Positions 35,231 through 45,903 are shown, numbered from the stretch's first letter. The stretch: DNA of 64,000 bases from Corynebacterium pseudokroppenstedtii (GCF_019754945.1 NZ_JAEUWU010000003.1:418663-482662), one strand, 5' to 3'. The notes: generated from the letters alone by a model not told the origin. A program made the numbers and translations.

Positions 35231-35671
35231 ATGAGCAAATACTCGACAATCGTTGTTGGTACTGACGGGTCGCAGTCGTCGCTTCTCGCAGTCGAACGAG
35301 CAGCCGAAATCGCAGCGGCTTTGGACGCCACAGTAACCATTGGTTGCGCCTACTATGAAAACCAAGAAGAAGCCTCGAAGACCCTCCGCCAAGATTCCGT
35401 CACAGTTCTTGGCGACGACCCCGCACGTAAAAACCTAGAAAGCGCGGTAGAAGCGGCGCGCCGGGTCGGTGCAACCAACATTGAAACGGCAGTTCGGAAG
35501 GGAACGCCGGTCGAAGCGCTCATGGCCATCGTGAAAGAGGTCGACGCCGATCTCCTGGTGGTCGGAAACCGAGGAATTAATTCTCTGACCGGACGCTTGC
35601 TGGGATCGGTTCCAGCTGACGTGGCTCGTCAATCAAATTGCGATGTCATGATCGTGCACACAGTTGACTAA
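35231..35671 (+). CDS. universal stress protein (UspA family)
   Basis: A single-domain Usp of 146 residues that begins MSKYSTIVVGTDGSQSSLLA and ends with the ATP-binding signature GNRGINSLTGRLLGSVPADV (Gly-2x-Gly-9x-Gly-Ser) followed by CDVMIVH. The start ATG 35231 has GGAAGG upstream, so ten codons further upstream in the open frame are excluded. Such proteins bind ATP and help survival in stress; the exact role is unknown. It follows uvrB by 144 bases. Confidence 0.9.
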   Translation: MSKYSTIVVGTDGSQSSLLAVERAAEIAAALDATVTIGCAYYENQEEASKTLRQDSVTVLGDDPARKNLESAVEAARRVGATNIETAVRKGTPVEALMAIVKEVDADLLVVGNRGINSLTGRLLGSVPADVARQSNCDVMIVHTVD

Positions 35672-35809
35672 GGTTTACCTAATAACTGATGTAGGTCACG
35701 CCGATACCTCGTGATCGGCCGGCATTGCCACCTAGTTCGCTACCCCTGATTGGGTATAAAAATATAATATTCCCCTTGTCGTAAGCTTTCGTCGGCTTAA
35801 GATCGATAT

Positions 35810-36811
35810 ATGCTCCCCACTGGATCGTTTTGTAGTATTCGTCGGCGTTTTTATGGCGCTGCTTTAGCAGTATCAATGGTGTGCATGCCGGCTTTGCATG
35901 AGCCACAATTGTTGCCCCGAGCGTCAGCTGTTCCAGTGGGCCAAGCATGTTCCCCCTTTGATAATGCGGCTGTTCAATGCTCCGTTCATTCCGCTGCGAT
36001 GAACCGGGACATTTCCGTAGTCATCCGGCCCTCTCATACTGCCAATAACCCACGTGTGGTCCAGTTTCTGGGCGGAATGGGCATTAAAAATGACACGAAT
36101 GAGTGGCTAACCGATGGGCACGCTTTAGAGCACATGGACTCAGCAGATGCCACCTTGGTGTTCCCAGCGGGGGACTCGGCAAGTCTCTATACTGACTGGG
36201 ACCATCCCACTGCCGATGGCAGGGTATTTAAATACAAGACTTTTCTTTCTGAAGAATTACCCGCATATCTCGCTACCAATTTCGGGGTTCCAGGTGGGGG
36301 AGCCGGCCATACTCTGGTCACCGGCATCTCGGCAGGAGCCTGGGGTGCAATGAGCTTGGCAGCCCAACGTCCCGATTTTTACCGCAGCGTTCTCGCCATG
36401 TCCGGTTTCTACGATTCCAGGATGCCCGACCAGTGGTTAACCACAGACCTCCAGCCTCTCCTGACGGAGGGCGTGAACACGGTGCCCTGGTTCAATCTGG
36501 CTAATAGACGGGCCGCTAATCCCTCGGAGAATCTACAGAATTTGACGATGCCTATCATCGTCACGTCGGCTTCAGGTGTGATTAATCCTCTTGCTGATTA
36601 CGGCGATAACCTGGCCGGCGTAGTAACCGAAGGAGTTCCCATGGAAGCTGGGGCGACCGTCCAAACAACGGAATTCGTCGCCCAAGCCCGCGCAGCAGGG
36701 GTTAACATTGATTACCGTCTGGATCCAATAGGTGTTCACGGTTGGGACACCTGGTCACGGATGGCGTGGGATCAAGGTGTGATGAATCAAGCGCTTTCGA
36801 ACATCGGTTGA
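35810..36811 (+). CDS. secreted esterase, antigen 85/mycolyltransferase-like
   Basis: The 333-residue protein has an N-terminal signal region (RRR followed by a hydrophobic stretch to about residue 40) and an alpha/beta-hydrolase esterase-D fold resembling corynebacterial mycolyltransferases: VVQFLGGMGIKNDTNEW, DATLVFPAGDSASLYTDW, the nucleophile elbow GISAGAWGAMS with S174, and the catalytic H310 in IGVHGWDTWSRM. Mycolyltransferases attach corynomycolate to trehalose or arabinogalactan outside the membrane; whether this enzyme does so cannot be told. An AT-rich stretch with TATAAT lies 45 bases upstream. Its 3' end overlaps the convergent helicase gene by 25 bases. Confidence 0.8.
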   Translation: MLPTGSFCSIRRRFYGAALAVSMVCMPALHEPQLLPRASAVPVGQACSPFDNAAVQCSVHSAAMNRDISVVIRPSHTANNPRVVQFLGGMGIKNDTNEWLTDGHALEHMDSADATLVFPAGDSASLYTDWDHPTADGRVFKYKTFLSEELPAYLATNFGVPGGGAGHTLVTGISAGAWGAMSLAAQRPDFYRSVLAMSGFYDSRMPDQWLTTDLQPLLTEGVNTVPWFNLANRRAANPSENLQNLTMPIIVTSASGVINPLADYGDNLAGVVTEGVPMEAGATVQTTEFVAQARAAGVNIDYRLDPIGVHGWDTWSRMAWDQGVMNQALSNIG

Positions 36812-39210
36812 CCCGAGTACGTAACGGTGAGCCCCTGTGTAGCTCGCGTAGCAGCGACATAGAGATCCTGAAATCCTTGAACCGCCCTATACACAATATC
36901 CTCCGGCTCGATGATGATTACTTCGTCAAATTCCAGCCCTTTCGTTTCCGATGGATCCAAGATACTCACAGATTGATCGAGGTCTAATTGTTGAACCGCC
37001 TGGTTGATGGAGGAATGAAGATCAGGGTTGTTTGCCGCAGTGATAATAGCAATGGTGCGTTCTGACGATATTGCTCGTGCAACATCAGAAATGACATGCT
37101 GCAGTTTGTCGACAACAGGGGTTCGAACGCGACCGTGATCCGAATCAGTCAACTCATGGTGCGCGCTTTCAGCCTTAGTGGCACGGCATGAGTCCAGCTC
37201 GGGTACATATACCATCGTGGGCCGTCGGCCATTCGAACGAATAGCAGTATCGGACGACGTACCAGGCGCCACATGATGGCGTATGTGGTCAACGACGTCG
37301 GTGATCTCCTTGGGAGTCCGGTAGTTAATCGTCAGCCGATGGTGATGCCATCGTGACTGGACGAACGGCTCCAGCGTGTCCGACCACGATTCCACCCCAG
37401 CGGGGTTTCCTGTTTGCGCGGTATCGCCTACCAAGGTCATCCAGTGGTTAGGGCACCGACGCATCACCATCCGCCACTCCATCGCGGAGAGTTCTTGCGC
37501 TTCATCGACGACGACGTGCCCATAGGACCACAGTCGGTCTTCCTGAGCACGCTCAGCCGTCGTTCGATCATCTCGGACACGTTGGCGTTCCGCGAGCGCA
37601 GCAGCATCGAGGATGTCGTAGGCCATGAGGATTTCGGGATCGAACTGATCATCAACGTCTTGGGACGCCGACCCGGCCAAAATATCGAGGGCATCTTGTG
37701 CCTCAGCAATGCGTTTGGACCGCTCGCGCTCTTCCTTCGCTCTCTGTTCGTCGATATCAGCAAGGCCAATAATCGTTGCGAGCTCATCTAGAAGTGCAGC
37801 ATCTGAGGTAGAAAAGCTCTGCCCGTCCGCTCTACGGAGCGCCTCACGCGTGAGATCGTCATAATCATTGGTCGCTTGCTGCAGCGCACTCTCATCACTG
37901 AAGAGAGTTGCGAGCACGTCGATAGGATCCAGTTCGGGCCACAGACTATCCATCAATTCGATGACCGCAGGCTCTTCTTCCAGGTCTTCTCGCAGCGCAA
38001 CTCGATCGCCGGCATCGAGGAGATTATTCCCGCCTAATGGATCTTCGCCGATTTGATCGGCAAAGGCGTCGGCGAGAAGATCCAGGAATTTGTCTTGAAA
38101 AATACCGCGAGCCTGGTTGTGCGCTTTCCGTGAACGACGAGCTCGTGTCCGCGCAGCTCGAACCATCGCGGGCGTGACGTCCAGGTGATGCCCATCCACA
38201 CTTAACGACGTTGTTTCGTCGGGAACGAGCTGATAGTTCTTCACGGCATTAGTCAAGATCTCCACCATTTCAATGGATCCTTTGACTTCTCTACTGAGCT
38301 CAGAGTCAATTCGCGACGACGTAACCCCGGGATAAAGATCCCCGATAGTCGACAGGACAACGCCACCTTCGCCCAGCGTCGGAAGAACGCGGGAAATGTA
38401 GTCGATAAACGTCCTGTTGGGCCCGATGACTAACACGCCGGTGGGAGAGAGGACGTCTCGCCATGTGTACAGCAGATATGCGACACGGTGGAGGGCTACC
38501 GCCGTTTTCCCAGTTCCGGGGCCACCTTCCACAACCGTGACTCCACGGTAAGGATCGCGGATGATGGTATCTTGCTCACGCTGAATTGTTGCGACGATGT
38601 CGGTCATATGCCCGGTGCGGGCTGCGTTGAGCGCTGAAAGCAGAGGGGATTCATCGCCTGCGCCACGCGGGGATGAGTCTGCGTTAACGCCATCCGCGTT
38701 GAGCGTTTCAGCGTCAAGGTACTCGTCAGTGACTCCCGTTACCGTGCGCCCGTTCGTCCGCAAGTGGCGTCGTAGGGCCACACCTTCCGGGTGTGCAGTC
38801 GTCGCCAAGTAATAAGGCCGTGCCCCCGGGGCACGCCAATCCATGAGGAGAGTCCGATAATCGTCATCCTTATCGGACAACCCGATCCGCCCGATGTAGC
38901 GTCGATCCAGCTCAGGGTTGTCAGGAGATGGGTTTTCCGGTTCCTCGCCATCGGTTTCGACAATATCGATACGGCCGAAACACAGGCCAATTTCGGCTGA
39001 GGACAGCATGGTAAGCCGATCATGCAACGTGCTATATGCCGTTTCTCGCTCGACGAGGCCACGAGGATCATGAGTACGCCGGCGTAGAACTGAACTCAGT
39101 TTCTCCTCAGAGAGTCGACGTTCACGATCGACATAGGTGAAGAGTGAGTCGAGAACACGCTGCTCATAGGCGATGGCGGATTGTTCAGAATCGGTCGTGG
39201 GGGTTCCCAC
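36787..39210 (-). CDS. helD: HelD-type UvrD-like helicase, RNA polymerase-associated
   Basis: The 807-residue superfamily 1 protein carries Walker A VEGGPGTGKTAVALHRVAY (near residue 230), VLVIGPNRTFIDYISRVLP, the Walker B VVVDEAQELSAMEWRMV, LTINYRTPKEI and the late motif SETKGLEFDEVIIIEP. The N-terminal coiled-coil region (about 1-100: RVLDSLFTYVDRERRLS) and the long insertion in the middle are typical of actinobacterial HelD, which removes stalled RNA polymerase from DNA using ATP. A DNA-repair helicase role is the alternative. It is convergent with the esterase gene. Confidence 0.85.
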   Translation of the reverse strand: MGTPTTDSEQSAIAYEQRVLDSLFTYVDRERRLSEEKLSSVLRRRTHDPRGLVERETAYSTLHDRLTMLSSAEIGLCFGRIDIVETDGEEPENPSPDNPELDRRYIGRIGLSDKDDDYRTLLMDWRAPGARPYYLATTAHPEGVALRRHLRTNGRTVTGVTDEYLDAETLNADGVNADSSPRGAGDESPLLSALNAARTGHMTDIVATIQREQDTIIRDPYRGVTVVEGGPGTGKTAVALHRVAYLLYTWRDVLSPTGVLVIGPNRTFIDYISRVLPTLGEGGVVLSTIGDLYPGVTSSRIDSELSREVKGSIEMVEILTNAVKNYQLVPDETTSLSVDGHHLDVTPAMVRAARTRARRSRKAHNQARGIFQDKFLDLLADAFADQIGEDPLGGNNLLDAGDRVALREDLEEEPAVIELMDSLWPELDPIDVLATLFSDESALQQATNDYDDLTREALRRADGQSFSTSDAALLDELATIIGLADIDEQRAKEERERSKRIAEAQDALDILAGSASQDVDDQFDPEILMAYDILDAAALAERQRVRDDRTTAERAQEDRLWSYGHVVVDEAQELSAMEWRMVMRRCPNHWMTLVGDTAQTGNPAGVESWSDTLEPFVQSRWHHHRLTINYRTPKEITDVVDHIRHHVAPGTSSDTAIRSNGRRPTMVYVPELDSCRATKAESAHHELTDSDHGRVRTPVVDKLQHVISDVARAISSERTIAIITAANNPDLHSSINQAVQQLDLDQSVSILDPSETKGLEFDEVIIIEPEDIVYRAVQGFQDLYVAATRATQGLTVTYSGQPMFESA

Positions 39211-39261
39211 ATTCTCTCCAATAAACGTAGGGGTCTTTCGAAGTAATCATCCATGATGGAG

Positions 39262-39300
39262 CTACCCCATGGGCGTGAGAACTGTTCGCCCACGGGGTAG
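39262..39300 (-). terminator. hairpin after the MBL hydrolase gene
   Basis: CTACCCC-A-TGGGCG (39262-39275) pairs with CGCCCA-C-GGGGTAG (39287-39300) with one mismatch. It lies just past the MBL gene stop and has no T-run, a form common in high-GC actinobacteria. Confidence 0.6.
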
Positions 39301-39310
39301 GGTGCGTTGA

Positions 39311-40135
39311 TCACCACCCACGCTCACGCCATTCGGCGAGATGAGGATATTCGGCACCCAGTGTCGTATCGTCCCCATGGCCCGGGTGGATACAGGTTGA
39401 CCCATCATACACATCGAAGAGCTTGTGGGTGACGTCGTCTAATAATTGGTTGAAGGCCTCCGGCGACGACGTTTTTCCGACCCCGCCGGGGAAAAGGGAA
39501 TCGCCAGTGAAAACGTGAACGGGCGCTTCAATGCCGAGTGAGGATTGCGGGTCAAAGGCTATGGCCAGCCCCTCACGCGTGTGGCCATGGAGAGTAATGC
39601 CGGACAAGTGAAGACCAGCTAGCTTCTCACTGGCAAGGTCGAACCTTTCTCCATCCTTGACGACGCAGTCAGCATCGGCAGGTAAATCAGGTGCATCCCC
39701 GGCGGACGCATGATGTCGTGCCCCAGTCTGCTGGAGAACCTCTTGGAGGGCTCCGACGTGATCATAGTGTGAATGCGTAGTGATAACGTCCGTTATCTTC
39801 ACACCCGCGGCATCGGCGAGATCAAGGAGAAAAGGCGCGTCAGTTGCCGCATCAATGAGGACCGCATCCTTATTTAGTGCCAGAAGATAGCAGGAATTGT
39901 CCATGGATCCGACGGAGGTTTTGATAACGGATACGACGCTTGCCTCGGATGAGGTGGGCTGTCCATCGCGAGTTTGAGGTGGGGCCTCATAGACCAATCG
40001 TTGAGCTTGCCGAGGGCCGTCAATATGCCCTGTGTACGAGCCAAAAACTATATGTTCCTTGGTACGAGCTGCCGTGTTATTCGTGTCTGCGTGTGGCGTT
40101 TCCGAGTTTTCCGGAGTGTTGTTGGAAGTGCTCAT
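39311..40135 (-). CDS. MBL-fold metallo-hydrolase (glyoxalase II-like)
   Basis: The 274-residue protein has the beta-lactamase-fold zinc motif VITTHSHYDHVGALQ (near residue 120), a conserved GHTREGLAI, the metal-bridging Asp in VFTGDSLFPGGVGKT and the last ligand in CIHPGHGDDTTLG. The sequence is closest in pattern to thioesterase-type enzymes such as hydroxyacylglutathione hydrolases, although actinobacteria use mycothiol. The first 35 residues are Asn/Thr-rich and unlikely to be structured. It is divergent from uvrA, a common actinobacterial pairing. Confidence 0.85.
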   Translation of the reverse strand: MSTSNNTPENSETPHADTNNTAARTKEHIVFGSYTGHIDGPRQAQRLVYEAPPQTRDGQPTSSEASVVSVIKTSVGSMDNSCYLLALNKDAVLIDAATDAPFLLDLADAAGVKITDVITTHSHYDHVGALQEVLQQTGARHHASAGDAPDLPADADCVVKDGERFDLASEKLAGLHLSGITLHGHTREGLAIAFDPQSSLGIEAPVHVFTGDSLFPGGVGKTSSPEAFNQLLDDVTHKLFDVYDGSTCIHPGHGDDTTLGAEYPHLAEWRERGW

Positions 40136-40250
40136 GCGTCCACCCTAGGTCTTTTTCGTGACGTTGTGTGCGGGGTGGCCTGCACTGGTCGTAGAATAGC
40201 GCGGTATTCGTTTCACAAACCATTAATGAGCGGTATAAGAAGGGAAATCT

Positions 40251-43133
40251 GTGGCAGATCGACTGATCGTCCGGGGAGCCAGTGAACATAACTTAAAAGG
40301 TGTTGATATCGATTTACCTCGAGACGAACTCATCGTTTTCACGGGTTTATCCGGATCCGGTAAATCATCCCTTGCCTTCGATACGATTTTTGCTGAGGGG
40401 CAGCGTCGTTATGTCGAGTCATTGAGCTCTTATGCCCGTCAGTTCCTTGGCCAGATGGAGAAACCGGCGGTCGATTTTATTGAGGGACTCTCACCGGCTG
40501 TTTCCATTGACCAGAAGTCAACGAACCATAATCCGCGTTCAACGGTGGGGACGATCACCGAAGTTTATGATTACCTCCGGCTTCTCTATGCGCGCATTGG
40601 CATCCCGCACTGCCCGACCTGTGGTGCGGTTATTGAGCGCCAGACGCCGCAACAAATTGTTGACCAGATTATGGATATGGAGCAAGGACTCCGATTCCAA
40701 ATCTTGGCTCCGGTTGTGCGGACACGAAAAGGGGAATTTGTTGACTTATTCGAGAACCTTTCAGCACAGGGATATGTTCGTGTCCGTGTAGATGGAACGA
40801 CTTATCACATTTCCGATGTCCCTAAATTGGAAAAACAGGTCAAACATAATATCGAAGTTGTTATTGACCGTCTGTCAGTGAAGCCGACTCAGAAGCAGCG
40901 GTTAACTGATTCTGTCGAAACCGCATTGAATCTCGCTGATGGGGTAGTCATCTTTGATTTTGTCTCCTTAGATGATGATCATCCGTATCGTTTCCGACGT
41001 TTTAGTGAGAAAATGGCATGTCCAAATGGCCATCCACTAGCCATTGATGAACTGGAACCGAGAACGTTCTCGTTCAACTCGCCATACGGAGCTTGTCCCG
41101 AATGCGATGGGTTGGGGAGCAAGCTGACTGTTGATGAATCGTTAGTGATTCCTGACGATACGAAGCCGCTGGTGGAAGCCATCGCGCCGTGGGTGAGTAA
41201 CCATTCAACGTTCTATTCAAAAATGGTGGAGGCAATAGCCCAGCAGTTGGGGGTATCTCCGAGAACGCCGTGGAAAGACCTTACTGCGTCTCAGAAGCGG
41301 ACGATTATGCATGGATCGAATCATCAGATTTCCATTCGTTATCGCAATGCCTATCGGAGGGTAAGGAAATATAGCGCGCCGTTTGAAGGGGTCATGCCAT
41401 TCCTTCATCGGCGGATAGACCAGGCAGAGTCTGATTCGCAAAAGCAGCGGTTCACGGCATATATGCGTGAGGTGCCTTGTCCGAAGTGCCATGGAGCTCG
41501 TTTAAAGCCGGAGGTCCTCTCGGTCAAGATTGCCGGAGATTCTTCGGATGGTACCAATCAGGAGTTATCCATCGCGGAGCTTAGTGATTTATCTATCTCT
41601 GACGCTTCGGTGTTCTTAAATTCGTTAACGCTCTCCTCCCGTGAGGAAATGATTTCCGGCCGAGTACTCAAGGAAGTGCAGGCGCGACTGACTTTCCTTC
41701 TCGACGTCGGACTTGAGTATCTCTCACTATCTCGTTCGGCTGGAACCCTTTCAGGCGGAGAAGCTCAACGTATTCGCTTAGCGACACAGATCGGCTCAGG
41801 TCTGGCGGGCGTCCTCTACGTTCTTGACGAGCCTTCGATTGGCCTCCACCAGCGCGATAATCAACGATTGATCGCCACTCTGGAACAGCTTCGCGATCTT
41901 GGAAATACTCTCATCGTTGTCGAGCACGATGAAGAAACAATTCGAACAGCGGATTGGCTGGTCGATATCGGTCCTCGTGCTGGTGAATATGGTGGGGAAG
42001 TGGTCTATCAGGGCCGACCGGATGGCATCGAGAAGTGTAAGAACTCGTTAACCGGTGACTATTTATCCCGTCGACGGGTGTTGGCCGTTCCGGACAAGCG
42101 CCGAGAACTTGATAAAGACCGTCACATCACAGTCATTGAGGCTAAGGAAAATAATCTAAAAAACATCGATGTGTCTTTCCCGCTCGGTGTTTTAACCGTC
42201 GTCACTGGGGTATCGGGGTCAGGTAAGTCGTCCTTGGTGAATGGTGTTCTCGCATCGACACTGCAGAGGGATTTGAATGGTGCCCGCGTCGTTCCAGGCC
42301 GTCACCGTCGGATTGAGGGGTTGGATCAGCTGGACAAGTTGGTGCAGGTTGATCAGAGTCCGATTGGCCGGACACCGCGGTCAAATCCTGCGACATATAC
42401 AGGAGTTTTTGACAAGATTCGTAATCTTTTCGCCGAAACACAAGAGGCAAAAGTGCGCGGCTATAAAGCCGGTCGCTTTTCATTCAATGTTAAAGGCGGA
42501 CGGTGCGAAGCATGTCGAGGCGACGGGACAATCAAGATTGAAATGAATTTTCTCCCCGACGTGTATGTTCCGTGTGAAGTCTGTCATGGCGCGCGGTATA
42601 ACCGGGAAACTCTTGAGGTCAAATATAAGGGCAAAAACATTGCCGAAGTCCTCGATATGCCCATTTCTGAGGCTGCCGACTTCTTTGAACCGATCACCTC
42701 TATCCACCGGTATCTCGCGACTCTTGTCGACGTCGGTTTGGGCTATGTCCGTTTGGGACAGTCGGCAACGACGTTGTCCGGTGGTGAAGCTCAGCGCGTT
42801 AAATTAGCTTCCGAATTGCAAAAACGCTCTCGTGGGCGGACGGTTTATATCCTTGATGAGCCAACGACCGGGTTGCATTTTGAAGATATTCGGAAACTCA
42901 TGCTCGTGATTCAGGGGCTCGTTGACAAAGGGAACTCCGTCATCGTTATCGAGCACAACCTGGATGTCATCAAGATGGCAGATTGGGTCATCGATATGGG
43001 GCCAGAGGGCGGTGCCGGCGGTGGACGTGTCGTTGATCAGGGGACGCCTGAAGGTCTGGTGGAGCGTCGGGAAGAAACCGGTTCCTATACCGCTAAGTAT
43101 TTGGCCGATATGCTCCCTGGAAAGAGTAATTAA
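40251..43133 (+). CDS. uvrA: excinuclease ABC subunit A
   Basis: UvrA recognises DNA damage as a dimer with UvrB. The 960-residue protein holds two ABC ATPase modules: P-loops [14 protein letters not shown] and [13 protein letters not shown], signatures [14 protein letters not shown] and [14 protein letters not shown], Walker [14 protein letters not shown] and [11 protein letters not shown]. The zinc modules include CPECDGLG and CEACRGDG with [11 protein letters not shown]. The GTG start has AAGGG upstream. It lies 7 kb from uvrB, separated by stress and lipid genes. Confidence 0.98.
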   Translation: MADRLIVRGASEHNLKGVDIDLPRDELIVFTGLSGSGKSSLAFDTIFAEGQRRYVESLSSYARQFLGQMEKPAVDFIEGLSPAVSIDQKSTNHNPRSTVGTITEVYDYLRLLYARIGIPHCPTCGAVIERQTPQQIVDQIMDMEQGLRFQILAPVVRTRKGEFVDLFENLSAQGYVRVRVDGTTYHISDVPKLEKQVKHNIEVVIDRLSVKPTQKQRLTDSVETALNLADGVVIFDFVSLDDDHPYRFRRFSEKMACPNGHPLAIDELEPRTFSFNSPYGACPECDGLGSKLTVDESLVIPDDTKPLVEAIAPWVSNHSTFYSKMVEAIAQQLGVSPRTPWKDLTASQKRTIMHGSNHQISIRYRNAYRRVRKYSAPFEGVMPFLHRRIDQAESDSQKQRFTAYMREVPCPKCHGARLKPEVLSVKIAGDSSDGTNQELSIAELSDLSISDASVFLNSLTLSSREEMISGRVLKEVQARLTFLLDVGLEYLSLSRSAGTLSGGEAQRIRLATQIGSGLAGVLYVLDEPSIGLHQRDNQRLIATLEQLRDLGNTLIVVEHDEETIRTADWLVDIGPRAGEYGGEVVYQGRPDGIEKCKNSLTGDYLSRRRVLAVPDKRRELDKDRHITVIEAKENNLKNIDVSFPLGVLTVVTGVSGSGKSSLVNGVLASTLQRDLNGARVVPGRHRRIEGLDQLDKLVQVDQSPIGRTPRSNPATYTGVFDKIRNLFAETQEAKVRGYKAGRFSFNVKGGRCEACRGDGTIKIEMNFLPDVYVPCEVCHGARYNRETLEVKYKGKNIAEVLDMPISEAADFFEPITSIHRYLATLVDVGLGYVRLGQSATTLSGGEAQRVKLASELQKRSRGRTVYILDEPTTGLHFEDIRKLMLVIQGLVDKGNSVIVIEHNLDVIKMADWVIDMGPEGGAGGGRVVDQGTPEGLVERREETGSYTAKYLADMLPGKSN

Positions 43134-43203
43134 TTAGAGCTACAGCCGAGCTACAGACCGGTCGGTCTAACTGATTGGGATTGGGGTTTCTATACTCGAT
43201 CCC

Positions 43204-44586
43204 ATGAAATTGTTGAAACACATCACTGAGGCCGTTGGTGATACGCCCCTAGTGCAGCTGCAGTCTGTTGTTCCGGATGGAGCAGGCTTAGTTGCTGCCA
43301 AAATTGAATACCTTAACCCGGGCGGAAGTTCTAAGGACCGCATAGCGAAAAAGATTATCGATGCTGCGGAGAAAGAAGGAAAACTCAAGCCCGGCGGAAC
43401 CATTATTGAACCGACGTCGGGAAACACCGGAGTCGGTTTAGCGATGGTTGCCCAAGAGCGCGGATACCAGTGCATCTTTGTTTGCCCCGACAAAGTGGGA
43501 AAAGACAAAATCGATGTCCTGCGCGCTTACGGCGCTGAAGTCGTTGTGTGCCCGACGGCCGTAGAGCCCGATAGTCCTGACTCGTATTATTCGGTGTCAG
43601 ATCGTCTCGTTTCCGAAACACCCGGAGCCTTTAAACCCGATCAGTATTCCAACCCCAATGGGCCGGCTAGCCATTATGAATCCACCGGGCCAGAAATTTG
43701 GCGGGACACTGATGGGGAAATTACTCACTTCGTAGCGGGAGTGGGCACCGGTGGAACAATTACGGGCACGGGCCGTTTCCTCAAAGAGGTTTCGGACGGA
43801 GCAGTCAAAGTCATTGGTGCTGATCCCGAGGGCTCGGTCTATTCGGGTGGTTCCGGACGCCCGTATCTCATCGAAGGAGTCGGTGAGGACATGTGGCCCG
43901 ACGCCTATGACCGCAACCTTCCCGATGAGATCATTTCCGTGACCGATGCTGAAGCCTTTGCGATAACGCGTCGCCTAGCAAGAGAAGAAGGTCTTTTAGT
44001 CGGTGGATCGTCGGGAATGGCCGTTGTTGCCGCAATAAAGGTTGCTCAACGGGATCCGGACGCCAAAATTGTTGTTCTTTTGCCTGATGGTGGCCGGGGA
44101 TACTTAGGCAAGATTTTCAATGACGAGTGGATGCTTTCGTATGGTTTTGATACCGGACGCCACCGTGAACAAGAAGAGCCGACGATAGCCGACATCCTTC
44201 GTCGTAAGAATGATTCAGCCTCGTCGCTTCCCGCTTTCGTTCACACTCACCCGAATGAGACCATCCGTGATGCCATCAATATTTTGCGGGAATTCAACGT
44301 ATCGCAGATGCCAGTCCTAGGGGCCGAACCTCCGATTGTGGTGGGAGAAATTCGTGGCGCTGTCACTGAAAGAGGCCTGCTACGAGCTGTGTACGAGGAT
44401 GGCCATTCGTTGTCCGATTCGGTCTCGTCCGTGATGGAGGACGCCATGCCCCTCGTCGGCGATCAAGAGCGAGCAACTGAAGCTATCAGGCAACTAGAAA
44501 GTGTGGATTCACTGATGGTTCTCGCTGATGGTGTTCCGGTTGGAGTGGTAACTCGTCAAGATCTGCTTGGTTTCGCCAAAAAGTAA
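43204..44586 (+). CDS. cbs: cystathionine beta-synthase with CBS domains
   Basis: This PLP enzyme condenses serine and homocysteine to cystathionine. Residues 1-320 are the fold II catalytic core: NPGGSSKDRIAKKI with the PLP lysine K44, PTSGNTGVGLAM, VGTGGTITGTG and VGGSSGMAVVAA. The last 130 residues form a pair of CBS modules (NETIRDAINILREFNVSQMP; GVPVGVVTRQDLLGF), usually a ligand sensor. The layout matches M. tuberculosis Rv1077. It is followed by the cystathionine gamma-synthase/lyase gene 61 bases on, so the two likely form one operon for transsulfuration. Confidence 0.92.
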   Translation: MKLLKHITEAVGDTPLVQLQSVVPDGAGLVAAKIEYLNPGGSSKDRIAKKIIDAAEKEGKLKPGGTIIEPTSGNTGVGLAMVAQERGYQCIFVCPDKVGKDKIDVLRAYGAEVVVCPTAVEPDSPDSYYSVSDRLVSETPGAFKPDQYSNPNGPASHYESTGPEIWRDTDGEITHFVAGVGTGGTITGTGRFLKEVSDGAVKVIGADPEGSVYSGGSGRPYLIEGVGEDMWPDAYDRNLPDEIISVTDAEAFAITRRLAREEGLLVGGSSGMAVVAAIKVAQRDPDAKIVVLLPDGGRGYLGKIFNDEWMLSYGFDTGRHREQEEPTIADILRRKNDSASSLPAFVHTHPNETIRDAINILREFNVSQMPVLGAEPPIVVGEIRGAVTERGLLRAVYEDGHSLSDSVSSVMEDAMPLVGDQERATEAIRQLESVDSLMVLADGVPVGVVTRQDLLGFAKK

Positions 44587-44647
44587 AGCATACAAAGAGC
44601 GAAGCCTAGTGGGAATAAAACCAATACGTTCTGAAGAAAGGGAAAAC

Positions 44648-45811
44648 ATGAGTGACATAGAAAAGGGAGACGCTCGAGACCGAGGATTGGAGACATCTGC
44701 CGTTCACGCAGGGTGGACGCCGGAAGCTGCAACTGGAGCAGTTAACCCACCTATTTATGCAACGTCTACCTATGCCCAAGACGGAGTCGGTGGACTGCGC
44801 GGCGGTTACGAGTACTCCAGGACGGGAAACCCAACCCGTACTGCATTAGAAAAAGCAATCGCTGAGCTAGAGCGGGGCAAGTATGGGCGTGCCTTTGGCT
44901 CAGGAATGGCGGCTAGTGACGCAGTTTTGCGGGCCATGCTCAAACCCGGCGACCACATCATCATCCCCAATGACGCGTATGGCGGAACATTCCGACTCAT
45001 TGACAAGATTTTTGCCAAGTGGGGGATCGATTACACGCCAGTGGCAATTAACGATCTCGATGAGGTCCAGTCCGCGCTCACTGATCGGACGCGGCTGGTA
45101 TGGGCTGAGTCCCCAACCAATCCACTGCTGACCATTGCGGATATCCCTGCTCTGGCTAAAGTCGCGCACAGCGTGAACGCTCGGTTGGTGGTTGACAATA
45201 CGTTTGCTACTCCGGCTTTGCAGCAACCGCTATCCCTCGGCGCGGACATCGTCGTCCATTCGACCACGAAATACATCGGTGGGCACTCTGATGTGGTCGG
45301 CGGAGCAGTAGTGACATCTGACAAAGCCGTCGATGATGAGGTCGCTTTCCTGCAGAATTCAGCCGGTGCGATTGCTGGGCCCTTCGATTCATTCCTCACA
45401 CTGCGCGGGTTGAGGAGCCTGCCGGTCAGGATGGAGCGACACAGCGCGAATGCCCAGGCTATAGCTAACCGATTGGCCGATCACCCAGCGGTTAAAGAGG
45501 TCATTTATCCAGGGGTGGAGAGCCACCCTGGGCACGCGGTCGCCGCTGCTCAAATGTCTCACTTCGGCGGCATGGTCTCTCTTCGCCTCGCTGACCACGA
45601 TGCGGCACAGCGTCTCTGCAAGAACACATCGGTCTTTACACTCGCCGAATCGCTTGGCGGAGTTGAATCACTGATCGAGCATCCGGCAGCCATGACTCAC
45701 GCGTCGACAGCGGGATCAGTGCTGGAAGTTCCTGATGATTTAGTTCGACTTTCGCTTGGCCTAGAATCTGCCGAAGACCTTATCGCCGACCTATTGCAGG
45801 CACTTGACTAG
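44648..45811 (+). CDS. metB: cystathionine gamma-synthase/lyase (Cys/Met metabolism PLP enzyme)
   Basis: The 387-residue fold I PLP enzyme begins at ATG 44648, with AGAAAGGG upstream; the longer open frame reads into the cbs 3' end and is excluded. It carries GLETSAVHAGWTPEAATGAV, YSRTGNPTRTALEKAIAELE, SGMAASDAVL and the PLP lysine K208 in VVHSTTKYIGGHSDVVGG. By family it either makes cystathionine from O-acyl-homoserine or cleaves it to cysteine. Standing right behind cbs it fits reverse transsulfuration, in which methionine sulfur passes to cysteine; sequence alone does not separate the two activities. Confidence 0.88.
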   Translation: MSDIEKGDARDRGLETSAVHAGWTPEAATGAVNPPIYATSTYAQDGVGGLRGGYEYSRTGNPTRTALEKAIAELERGKYGRAFGSGMAASDAVLRAMLKPGDHIIIPNDAYGGTFRLIDKIFAKWGIDYTPVAINDLDEVQSALTDRTRLVWAESPTNPLLTIADIPALAKVAHSVNARLVVDNTFATPALQQPLSLGADIVVHSTTKYIGGHSDVVGGAVVTSDKAVDDEVAFLQNSAGAIAGPFDSFLTLRGLRSLPVRMERHSANAQAIANRLADHPAVKEVIYPGVESHPGHAVAAAQMSHFGGMVSLRLADHDAAQRLCKNTSVFTLAESLGGVESLIEHPAAMTHASTAGSVLEVPDDLVRLSLGLESAEDLIADLLQALD

Positions 45812-45874
45812 TTACCACACCTGGCCGGTAGCACACCTTCAATCGGCGCATCCCTGGAACGATTAGCTAAAGAT

Positions 45875-45903
45875 TTGGTAGTAGTCCACGACCCTGCTAT
45901 CCT
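45875..45903 (+). promoter_or_regulatory. candidate infC operon promoter
   Basis: TTGGTA (45875-45880) and TATCCT (45898-45903) are separated by exactly 17 bases. It lies about 350 bases upstream of infC and would produce a long leader. Confidence 0.5.

Noticed and set aside
40136..40250. Search for a LexA (SOS) box before uvrA, and likewise before uvrB
   Set aside because: No GAAC-N4-GTTC type palindrome could be found in either upstream region.
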